NCBI RefSeq assembly: GCF_000419765.1
Contig: NZ_ATTQ01000009.1
Span: forward strand, 124,001 to 188,000
From: Rhizobium mongolense USDA 1844
GTDB taxonomy: Bacteria; Pseudomonadota; Alphaproteobacteria; Rhizobiales; Rhizobiaceae
Direction of reading: 5' to 3'
DNA: 64,000 nucleotides
The position numbers and the translations under genes were made by a program. Numbering within the stretch: position 1 is the stretch's first letter; the number at the start of each line of letters is the position of its first letter. Below, one piece after another: positions 33,768-41,360 of this stretch. The notes below the pieces were generated by a model, which saw only the letters and a list, made by a program, of their open reading frames with translations, ran no database searches and was not told the origin of the DNA.

Positions 33768-34796
33768 ATGAAGGAATTGTCCACGCGTGAGCTTGGAAGG
33801 CGCGTCCTCCAACTCATCGTCAGTCTGTTCATACTGCTTTGCGTCACCTTCGTGATCGGCCGCGTCATGCCCGCCGATCCCGTCGGCGCAGTGGTCGGCG
33901 AGCTTGCCGACCCTGCCGCCTACGCGGCGATGCGCGCGCGCCTTGGCCTTGATCTGCCACTTTATCAGCAGTTCTTCATTTATCTGGCGGGCTTGCTGCA
34001 TGGTGATTTCGGAACGGCAATCCTGACGGGCAATCCCGTTTCGAAGGATCTGGCTCAGGCATTTCCGGCAACGTTTGAGCTTGCCACGCTGGCGGTCATC
34101 ATATCGACATTCATAGGCGTGCCGCTCGGACTTGCGGCAGCACTTTTCCGCGACAGCTGGATCGACAAGACGGCGCGGGTCGTGGCCCTTGTCGGTCATT
34201 CGATACCGGTCTTCTGGTTCGGTATCGTCGGGCTGGTAATTTTCTATGCCGGGCTTGACTGGGTCGGCGGTCCGGGCAGGGTCGATGTCTATTACGAGGG
34301 TATCGTAACCCCAAGGACCGGTCTCATGCTGGTGGACAGCCTGCTTGAAGGCGAGCCCGAAATTTTCTGGAATGCGCTCTCGCACATCATTCTGCCAGCC
34401 ATCATCCTTGCTTACGCCGCGATGGCATATATCACCCGCATGGCCCGCAGCTTTACACTTGAGCAGCTTAATCAGGACTACGTGATCGCAGCGCGAGCCA
34501 AAGGGGTCGGGCCGGCGAATGCGGTGATCGGTCATGTTCTGCCGAACATTGCCGTGCAGCTGATCACCGTCCTTGCGATTTCCTATGGAAATCTTCTGGA
34601 AGGCGCCGTCGTGACCGAGATCGTCTTTTCATGGCCGGGAATCGGTCAATACATGACGAATGCGTTGATGATCGGCGATATGAACGCCATCCTGGCCGCA
34701 ACCATCATCGTTGGCTTCATCTTCATGTTCCTCAACTTTGTAGCAGACATTGCCTATGCGCTGCTTGATCCGCGCACCCGGGAGGCCACGCAATGA
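33768..34796 (+). CDS. Peptide-type ABC transporter permease (DppB-like)
   Basis: A 342-residue inner-membrane permease. An N-terminal helix (LIVSLFILLCVTFVIGRVM) and the conserved GLDLPLYQQFFIYLAGLLHGDFG segment are typical of DppB/OppB. The coupling-loop EAA motif is VIAARAKGVGPANAVIGHVLPN, and the protein ends VADIAYALLDPRTR. It starts 19 bases after the binding-protein stop and overlaps the next gene by ATGA. Confidence 0.93.
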   Translation: MKELSTRELGRRVLQLIVSLFILLCVTFVIGRVMPADPVGAVVGELADPAAYAAMRARLGLDLPLYQQFFIYLAGLLHGDFGTAILTGNPVSKDLAQAFPATFELATLAVIISTFIGVPLGLAAALFRDSWIDKTARVVALVGHSIPVFWFGIVGLVIFYAGLDWVGGPGRVDVYYEGIVTPRTGLMLVDSLLEGEPEIFWNALSHIILPAIILAYAAMAYITRMARSFTLEQLNQDYVIAARAKGVGPANAVIGHVLPNIAVQLITVLAISYGNLLEGAVVTEIVFSWPGIGQYMTNALMIGDMNAILAATIIVGFIFMFLNFVADIAYALLDPRTREATQ

Positions 34797-35695
34797 CCGA
34801 CGCGCTTCACTCTCAAAGTGAGATCAGGCGGCCACCAATCCCGGCCCGCATCGCCGCCTCGCTCGCTCGCGCCGGACGTAAGCTTGCCGACGAGCCGCTC
34901 GGTCTCTCCGGCTTCCTCATCCTCGCCGTGCTTTGCATCGTCGCAATCATTGCACCGGCGCTTGCGCCTTATGATCCAAATGTCCAAATGCTGAGTGATG
35001 CTCTGCAGCCGCCCAGCCTTGCACATCTTGCAGGGACCGATGAGTTTGGACGCGATATCTTCAGCCGCCTCGTCTATGGAACAAGGATCACCATTCAGAC
35101 GGTTCTCTCGATATCCATAATTGTCGGCCCTGTGGGTTTGCTCATCGGCATCGTATCCGGCTTTTTCGGCGGCCGGACAGACGCAATCTTGATGCGTGCA
35201 ACCGATATCGTCCTGTCCTTTCCCTCGCTGATCCTTGCCCTTGCATTTGCCGCCGCCCTTGGAGCGGGATTGAACACGGCGATCATCGCGATCTCCCTAA
35301 CGGCCTGGCCGCCGATTGCCCGGCTTGCCAGAGCCGAGGCCTTGGTCGTCCGCAACGCCGATTACGTCGCCGCAGCCCGCCTTTATGGAGCGTCGTCCTT
35401 GAGAATATTGCTTCTCTACATCGCACCCATGTGCGTCCCGTCGGTGATCGTGCGCCTGACGCTCAATATGGCCGGCATCATCCTGACGGCGGCATCGCTC
35501 GGCTTCCTCGGGCTTGGCGCGCAGCCGCCGGCGCCCGAATGGGGCGCGATGATATCAAGCGGACGCAAGTTCATGCTCGATTACTGGTGGGTTGCCGTCA
35601 TGCCCGGCATTGCCATCCTGCTCACGAGCCTCGCCTTCAACATCGCCGGCGATACGCTGCGCGATATCCTGGATCCGCGCCATGCAAGATCGTGA
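34793..35695 (+). CDS. Peptide-type ABC transporter permease (DppC-like)
   Basis: A 300-residue permease with the DppC/OppC N-terminal extension, LAGTDEFGRDIFSRLVYGTRI, the EAA loop YVAAARLYGASSLRILLLYIAP and SLGFLGLGAQPPAPEWGAMIS. Coupled to the preceding permease by ATGA; its 3' end overlaps the ATPase gene by 14 bases. Confidence 0.93.
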   Translation: MTDALHSQSEIRRPPIPARIAASLARAGRKLADEPLGLSGFLILAVLCIVAIIAPALAPYDPNVQMLSDALQPPSLAHLAGTDEFGRDIFSRLVYGTRITIQTVLSISIIVGPVGLLIGIVSGFFGGRTDAILMRATDIVLSFPSLILALAFAAALGAGLNTAIIAISLTAWPPIARLARAEALVVRNADYVAAARLYGASSLRILLLYIAPMCVPSVIVRLTLNMAGIILTAASLGFLGLGAQPPAPEWGAMISSGRKFMLDYWWVAVMPGIAILLTSLAFNIAGDTLRDILDPRHARS

Positions 35696-36527
35696 AATCT
35701 CTACCATCCTTTCCGTCCGGAACTTGAACGTGCGCTTTGGGCGCAGTTCAATACCGGCCGTAAGCGAAGTCAGCTTCGACCTGGGGCGGGAAAGGCTGGG
35801 AATTGTGGGCGAATCCGGTTCCGGAAAATCGACGACCGGACGGGCGATCATGCGCCTTCTTTCGCCGAGCGCCGAGATCTCGGCGGAGCGTTTCGATCTT
35901 GCCGGCAATCCGCTGCTTGAAAAGACCGAACGGCAGATGGGTGCACTGCGCGGCAAGGAGATGGCGCTTATCATGCAAGATCCACGCTATTCGCTTAATC
36001 CGGTGCTGACCATCGGCAGGCAGGTGGCGGAGGCGGCAAGGCTTCATCTTGGCCTTGGTCGCGCTCAAGCGATGGAGAGTGCAAGAAGCATGCTCCAACG
36101 CGTCAGGATCAGTGATGCAGACCGCGTCATGGCACTTTACCCGCATCAGATATCCGGCGGCATGGGTCAGCGTGTGATGATTGCGATGATGCTGCTTGCC
36201 AAGCCGAAGCTGGTCATTGCCGACGAGCCTACGTCGGCACTCGATGTCAGTGTCAGGAAGGACGTCCTCGTCCTACTCGACGAACTGGTGCGGGAAAATG
36301 ATTCCGGCCTCATCCTCATCAGCCACGATATCCGCATGGTCGCGGCTTTCTGCGAGCGGATCCTGGTCATGTATGCGGGTCGTGTCGTTGAAACGCTCAC
36401 GAGCCTCGATGACGCCCGACATCCCTATACCCGTGGCCTGATTGCGGCGCTTCCCGACCCCCGTCATCCGGTCCGGAGACTGAAAGTACTGGACAGGAAG
36501 GCATTGGAAGCAGAGGCGGCGCAATGA
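35682..36527 (+). CDS. Peptide-type ABC transporter ATP-binding protein (DppD-like)
   Basis: A 281-residue ATPase with Walker A GESGSGKST, QDPRYSLNPVLTIGRQ, signature ISGGMGQRVMIAMML, Walker B LVIADEPTSALD and LISHDIRMVAAFCERI. It lacks the long C-terminal cysteine-rich extension that many DppD/OppD proteins carry. The frame is open from 35592; ATG 35682 gives the expected N terminus. Overlaps the last ATPase gene by ATGA. Confidence 0.91.
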   Translation: MQDREISTILSVRNLNVRFGRSSIPAVSEVSFDLGRERLGIVGESGSGKSTTGRAIMRLLSPSAEISAERFDLAGNPLLEKTERQMGALRGKEMALIMQDPRYSLNPVLTIGRQVAEAARLHLGLGRAQAMESARSMLQRVRISDADRVMALYPHQISGGMGQRVMIAMMLLAKPKLVIADEPTSALDVSVRKDVLVLLDELVRENDSGLILISHDIRMVAAFCERILVMYAGRVVETLTSLDDARHPYTRGLIAALPDPRHPVRRLKVLDRKALEAEAAQ

Positions 36528-37261
36528 TCAGGATCAGCAATCTCGATGTTGTCTATGGTGCGGGCAAAACGCGCAACCACGTCGTAAAAGGGGTAGGCTT
36601 TGAGGTCGGCAAGGGCGAAACGCTTGGTATCGTCGGGGAATCCGGCTGCGGCAAATCAACGGTCCTGCGGTCTCTGGCCGGTATCGAGCAGGGATGGACG
36701 GGTTCAATAGAACTCGACGGCAAGGCAATCGGAAAGATCCGGTCGCGAAATGAGCTGAAGTGCGCTCAAATGGTGTTTCAGGATCCCTATGGTTCGCTTC
36801 ATCCGCGTCATCGCATCGGGACGGCCCTGGCCGAGCCTCTCCGCTCGATGGGACACGGTGATGGCTGGTCTGCCGTTCAAAAGGCGCTGCGGCAGGTGGG
36901 ACTGCCCGACAGCTTTGCCAACCGGTTTCCTCATGAATTGTCGGGAGGCCAGCGTCAGCGCGTTGCCATTGCGCGGGCTCTTATCCTGTCGCCGCCGATC
37001 CTGCTGCTCGATGAACCAACCTCGGCACTCGACGTCTCCGTACAGGCTGAGATCCTCAATCTTCTTGCAGACAAGCGCGACGAGCATGGGCTGACCTATG
37101 TGCTCGTGAGCCACGATCTCGCAGTGATCGCGCACATGTGCGACAGGGTGCTTGTCATGAAAGATGGTGCTTTCGTCGATGAACTGACGAAAGCCGATCT
37201 TCAATCAGGCGTCACCCATGCCGATTACTCACGCGAGCTTTTTGAGGCAAGTTTTCTCTGA
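36524..37261 (+). CDS. Peptide-type ABC transporter ATP-binding protein (DppF-like)
   Basis: A 245-residue ATPase: Walker A GESGCGKST, QDPYGSLHPRHRIGTALAEP, signature LSGGQRQRVAIARAL, Walker B ILLLDEPTSALD and LVSHDLAVIAHMCDRV. It is shorter than typical DppF (about 320) and lacks the usual C-terminal tail, a form common in compact rhizobial operons. It ends the five-gene import operon and converges on the rhamnoside operon, with only 19 bases between stop codons if the frameshifted neighbour's ancestral stop is used. Confidence 0.9.
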   Translation: MIRISNLDVVYGAGKTRNHVVKGVGFEVGKGETLGIVGESGCGKSTVLRSLAGIEQGWTGSIELDGKAIGKIRSRNELKCAQMVFQDPYGSLHPRHRIGTALAEPLRSMGHGDGWSAVQKALRQVGLPDSFANRFPHELSGGQRQRVAIARALILSPPILLLDEPTSALDVSVQAEILNLLADKRDEHGLTYVLVSHDLAVIAHMCDRVLVMKDGAFVDELTKADLQSGVTHADYSRELFEASFL

Positions 37262-37263
37262 TT

Positions 37264-37280
37264 CCGGCTCGACGAGCCGG
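37264..37280. terminator. Bidirectional hairpin between converging operons
   Basis: CCGGCTC-GAC-GAGCCGG, a 7-bp GC-rich stem lying exactly between the stop of the DppF-like gene and the ancestral stop of the ugpC-type gene. No strong T tract follows on either side, so termination efficiency is uncertain. Confidence 0.5.
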
Positions 37281-38263
37281 CTAAACGCCGAATCTGTGCG
37301 CTGCGCCTTCCACCGGACTCGCCCAAACGGTGGCACCCGTTGCAAAAGCGGTCTCTCCTTCGGCCCGCACCACCATTTCGCCGATTTCCGGAACATCCAG
37401 ATAGAGGATGGCATCGGCGCCGAGGCGCTCGATATGTCTGACCTGCCTTGCCAGGCGCCTTTGGCTTGGGAAAGGCGAATATGCTCGGGTCGGATCCCGT
37501 AGGTCTGGCACCCGAAGCGCTGCGCAACCTCGCCCGTGTAAAGGTTCATCTTCGGGCTGCCGATAAAGCCCGCGACGAAGGGCGTCGCCGGCTTGCGGTA
37601 GAGTTCCATCGGGCTGCCCACCTGCTCGACCCTGCCACCGTTCAGGACGACGATCTTGTCGGCCATCGTCATCGCCTCGACCTGGTCGTGGGTAACGTAG
37701 ATCATGGTTGTCTTCAGGCGGGTATGGAGTTCTGCAATCTCAAGCCGCATTTGCGCTCGCAAAGATGCGTCGAGGTTCGAGAGCGGCTCGTCGAACAGGA
37801 AGACTTTCGGATCACGAACGATCGCGCGGCCGATGGCAACGCGCTGCCTTTGCCCGCCGGAAAGCGCCTTCGGCTTGCGGTCGAGCAAATGGATGAGCTG
37901 CAAGGTCTCGGCTGCTGCGCGGACCTTGGCCTCGATCTCGGATTTCGGGCGGCGGGCAAGCGAAAGCCCGAAGCCGATGTTTTCCGCAACCGTCATATGC
38001 GGATAAAGCGCATAGCTCTGGAATACCATGGCGATACCGCGCTTCGATGGTTCGGCGTCCGTGACATCCTTGCCGCCTATGGTCAGCTTGCCGGACGTCG
38101 ACTCCTCAAGCCCAGCAATGATCCGCAGCAAGGTGGATTTTCCGCATCCAGACGGCCCGACAAATACGACGAATTCACCGGAACGCACCTCCAGATCGAT
38201 GCCCTTGATGACATCAAGGGCGCCAAAGCTCTTGCAAATCCGGGTGAGGGTGAGCTCAGCCAT
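37281..38263 (-). pseudogene. UgpC/MsmK-type sugar ABC ATPase with a C-terminal frameshift
   Basis: The ATPase domain is complete: GPSGCGKST, VFQSYALYPHMTVAENIGFGL, LSGGQRQRVAIGRAI, VFLFDEPLSNLDASLR, MIYVTHDQVEAMTMAD. After YGIRPEHIRLSQAKGAWQG the frame is lost. The expected end (VRHIERLGADAILYLDVPEI, then EGETAFATGATVW) is read in another frame and stops at 37281, as if one base were missing near 37445. Read literally, the frame runs to 37229 with a nonsense tail and overlaps the converging gene. The regulatory TOBE domain is damaged while the motor is intact, so partial function or a sequencing error are both possible. Confidence 0.8.
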
Positions 38264-38269
38264 CTTACA

Positions 38270-39097
38270 CTAACCTTTCACTGCGCCGGCAGTCATGCCC
38301 GCCACGATCTGCCTGTTGAAGAAAATGAAGACGATGAGGGGAGGGACCGTAACGAGCAGGATGTTCATAAAGAGCAGGTTGTACTGGCTCGTGTACATGC
38401 TCTGGAAATTATAGAGCGTCAGCTGCACGGTGACGTTCTCCTTGCCTGGCAGGTAATAGAGCGGGTTCGTGAAATCGTTGAAGATCGCGATCGACTGCAC
38501 GACAATATTGGTCACCGTCACCGGCTTGAGCAGAGGTAGGATCACCCGGAAAAATATCTGCCAAGGCTTTGCCCCATCGATCAGTGCCGCTTCATCGAGA
38601 TCGCGGGGAATGGTCGAAATGAACGATCGGTAGAGCAGGGTCGAGAACGAGAGATTATAGGCGACCTGGATCAGGATCATTCCGGTCATGGTCTTGAAGA
38701 GGCCGATTTCCTGAAGCAGTCCGATCGTCGGAACGACAGCCGGCGGCATCATCAGTCCCATGAAGAGCGCACCCGAGGCAACGGCATTCCAGCGGGTTCT
38801 GCGGCGCTGCATGACATAGCCGACCATCGCCGAAAACAGTATCAGTATGGTGACCGAGACGACGGTGATCAGCGTCGAATTGAAATATGCCAGCACGAGC
38901 TGATAGTCGCGCGCCTGGAACACTGCTGCGAGATTGTTCCAGAACAGCCACTGTTTCGGGAGCGCGAAGTCGAGCCGGGATGCCTCGGATTTCGACTTGA
39001 CCGCCTGGAGCGCAATGAACACGAACGGCAGCACGAAGATGACCGTGGCGACGGCAAGTGCGATCACGCCGCTCGTATAGGGCCGCATCTGTCTCAT
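38270..39097 (-). CDS. Sugar ABC transporter permease (MalG-like)
   Basis: A 275-residue inner-membrane permease with six helices. The EAA coupling motif is DLDEAALIDGAKPWQIFFRVILPLLKP; it ends FFNRQIVAGMTAGAVKG, the canonical MalG-type C terminus. Start 39097 is set by a 4-base ATGA overlap with the partner permease; an upstream frame to 39277 is ignored, and MRPYTSG at 39088 is an alternative start. Confidence 0.9.
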   Translation of the reverse strand: MRQMRPYTSGVIALAVATVIFVLPFVFIALQAVKSKSEASRLDFALPKQWLFWNNLAAVFQARDYQLVLAYFNSTLITVVSVTILILFSAMVGYVMQRRRTRWNAVASGALFMGLMMPPAVVPTIGLLQEIGLFKTMTGMILIQVAYNLSFSTLLYRSFISTIPRDLDEAALIDGAKPWQIFFRVILPLLKPVTVTNIVVQSIAIFNDFTNPLYYLPGKENVTVQLTLYNFQSMYTSQYNLLFMNILLVTVPPLIVFIFFNRQIVAGMTAGAVKG

Positions 39098-39972
39098 TGT
39101 TCGACCTCGCGCCGGTTGAGCCACATGGTAAGCGGTAGAATGATGATGGCGATCAGCGCAAACAGGATGACATTGCCCGCAGTCGACAATCCGTAGAATC
39201 CCGCCTGATACTGCTTGTAGATGACCGACGCGATCACATCCGAGGAAAAGCCCGGCCCACCGCGCGTCATCGCCCAAATGAGATCGAACGACCGGAGGCC
39301 GCCGATCAACGACAGCGTGATGACGGTGATCGTCGCCGGACGCACAAGAGGCAGAGTGATGCGCCAGAACTGCTGGAAACGTGTGGCACCGTCAATTCTG
39401 GCAGCCTCGTAGTAATCGGGGCTGATTGCTGCCAGGCCAGCGATGAAAATCAAGGTGGCAAGACCCACGCCTTTCCAGAGATCGACGAGCGCCACGGAAA
39501 AAAGAGCAAGCGCCGGATTGGTCAGCCAGCCTGGTCCGGGAATGCCGAGCGTTTCAAGCATGGCATTGATGATGCCCTTTGTCGGGTGCATCATCACGGT
39601 AAAGGTAATGCCGATGCCGATCGTCGATACCAGAACTGGAAAGAAAACGAGCGTGCGCAGGAAGCCTCGCGCGAAAATATTGCCGGTCAGCAGCACGGCG
39701 AGCAGGAGCCCGCATATCGTCTTCAGGCCGGAGGTCGTTAAGGCATAGATCAGCGTGTTGACGAGGCCCTTGACCAGAAACGGCTCGGAAAAGAACTGTC
39801 GGAAGTTCTCCAATCCAATGAACTCGGCGGTCGAAAGATCCCAACGTGTGAGGCTGAACCAGAGAGAGGACACAGTAGGGACGACAAACAGCACGCCGTA
39901 GACGGCTGCGGCAGGAAGAAAAAACCACAAGGGATAAGGCGATTTGCGTGAGCGGAGGCGTGTTTCGGTCAT
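39094..39972 (-). CDS. Sugar ABC transporter permease (MalF-like)
   Basis: A 292-residue permease with six helices, the opening WFFLPAAAVYGVLFVVPTV, GLENFRQFF and the EAA motif YYEAARIDGATRFQQFWRITLPLVRP. Start 39972 has AGAGG upstream; the frame to 40152 overlaps the binding-protein gene and is not used. It forms the channel with the MalG-like protein. Confidence 0.9.
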   Translation of the reverse strand: MTETRLRSRKSPYPLWFFLPAAAVYGVLFVVPTVSSLWFSLTRWDLSTAEFIGLENFRQFFSEPFLVKGLVNTLIYALTTSGLKTICGLLLAVLLTGNIFARGFLRTLVFFPVLVSTIGIGITFTVMMHPTKGIINAMLETLGIPGPGWLTNPALALFSVALVDLWKGVGLATLIFIAGLAAISPDYYEAARIDGATRFQQFWRITLPLVRPATITVITLSLIGGLRSFDLIWAMTRGGPGFSSDVIASVIYKQYQAGFYGLSTAGNVILFALIAIIILPLTMWLNRREVEQ

Positions 39973-39995
39973 GTTTACCTCTTCGATCGGGTAGG

Positions 39996-40016
39996 CCCCG
40001 CCCGTGAAGGGCGAGG
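39996..40016. promoter_or_regulatory. Intercistronic hairpin behind the rhamnoside binding-protein gene
   Basis: On the minus-strand RNA, CCTCGCCC and GGGCGGGG pair (one G-U) around a 5-base loop. No T tract follows. It is the same placement, behind the binding-protein gene, as hairpins at 5394, 22335 and 57391. Confidence 0.6.
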
Positions 40017-40036
40017 TCAGCTTTCCCGAAGGGCCA

Positions 40037-41317
40037 CTACCAGTTGGGTAGACCGAGCTGCTTTGCCTGCTTGCGCACGTCATCGTCATAAAGCGCGGCC
40101 GCCTCGGCTGGCTGGCGGATGCCGGACCCGACCTCGACGGTGATCTGTTCAAGAGCAGGTCCCTTGATCGGCGACACGAATTCCAGCGCCGGCGTAGTCG
40201 CCTTCGCTTCGAAATAGGGGAGCATGTCCTTCACCGCGGGCGGGACGTCGGCCGGCAGCGCGCATCCGTCGACCAGGGACGGACCTTGGGCCGTGTTGGT
40301 TTCAACCATGATCTTACAGCCTTCGACGCTTCCGGCGAAATCCACAAATTTCCGGGCTTCATCCGCACTCTGGCTGGCGAGCGGGACATAAAGGGCAGGC
40401 GGCATCCAGACCGTCAGACCGTTCTTGGCCGCATCGTCCCCCGGCTGCGCGAAGAAGCCGACGCCCTGAAGATTTTCCGGATAGTTCTGCTTCAAAGCGC
40501 CGACGGCAAAGGTGAGCATAGGATAATGGGCGGCTTCGCCTGTCGCCACCATCCTGAGGCCGTCGTCATAGCTTGCTGCACCGAAATCCTCGTTCATCAG
40601 GCCGCCGTCATGAACCTCTTTCAGGCGCTCGAAACCTTTCATGGCCGCAGGCGTCGTCGCGTATTTCGCCTTGTTGGCCGTATAGTCGTTTGCGAAGTTC
40701 GGCGCGGCTTGATGCAGGTTGTAATAATCCGCCAGAACGAAGAGCTGGGAGGTCCAGGTGTCGCGATAAGTCTGGGCAACAGCGACTTTGCCGGCCGCCT
40801 TCACCTTTTCGTTGTTGGCCATGAACTCGGCCCATCTCTTCGGGACTGGCAGGCCGAGGTCCTGATAGATTTTTCTGTTGTAGAGGATCCCGCCAGCCAT
40901 CGCCGTTCCGAAGGGAACGCCGTATAGCTTGCCGTCAGCGCGGACCACGGCCTTGAAGCCCTCGTCTACTTTTGCCTGCGACGAAAGATCACTGAGGTCG
41001 GCCAGCGTCTGTGCAGGTTTCAGCGCCTGCATCAGCGAGCCGGAATTGTACAGGAAGACATCCGACATCTCGCCTGTCGCCAGCCGCGTCTTGACGATGT
41101 TGTCGCCCTCGCCACCACCCGGCCGCTGCTCGATTTCGATCGTTACATCCGGTGCGATCTTCTCGTAAGCTGCAACCAGTGCCTCGGCGGCTGCGACCGT
41201 ATCAGGGCTGTTATCGATCAGGAACGAGAGCGTCGTTTCTGCGTGCGACGGCCCCGCGGCAATCAGCGTTATGAGTGCCGACGCACCGGCAAGAATGACT
41301 TTGATGCGGTTTGTCAT
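40037..41317 (-). CDS. Extracellular sugar-binding protein (family 1), rhamnoside operon
   Basis: A 426-residue periplasmic protein of the MalE/UgpB type (SBP_bac_1). Signal peptide MTNRIKVILAGASALITLIA with cleavage after SHA; then VAAYEKIAPDVTIEIEQRPGG, SDVFLYNSGSLMQAL, YGVPFGTAMAGGILYNRKIY and DTWTSQLFVLADYY. It lies 43 bases downstream of the alpha-L-rhamnosidase gene, so the ligand is probably a rhamnose-containing oligosaccharide or glycoside. The MalF-like permease follows after a hairpin. Confidence 0.88.
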   Translation of the reverse strand: MTNRIKVILAGASALITLIAAGPSHAETTLSFLIDNSPDTVAAAEALVAAYEKIAPDVTIEIEQRPGGGEGDNIVKTRLATGEMSDVFLYNSGSLMQALKPAQTLADLSDLSSQAKVDEGFKAVVRADGKLYGVPFGTAMAGGILYNRKIYQDLGLPVPKRWAEFMANNEKVKAAGKVAVAQTYRDTWTSQLFVLADYYNLHQAAPNFANDYTANKAKYATTPAAMKGFERLKEVHDGGLMNEDFGAASYDDGLRMVATGEAAHYPMLTFAVGALKQNYPENLQGVGFFAQPGDDAAKNGLTVWMPPALYVPLASQSADEARKFVDFAGSVEGCKIMVETNTAQGPSLVDGCALPADVPPAVKDMLPYFEAKATTPALEFVSPIKGPALEQITVEVGSGIRQPAEAAALYDDDVRKQAKQLGLPNW

Positions 41318-41360
41318 GACGTTCCTCCTCTGAACGGTTTGACGGTGGCAGGTGTGCTCC

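Noticed and set aside
37448..38539. 363-codon plus-strand frame across the ugpC-type gene
   Set aside because: Antisense shadow; the minus strand carries Walker and signature motifs.
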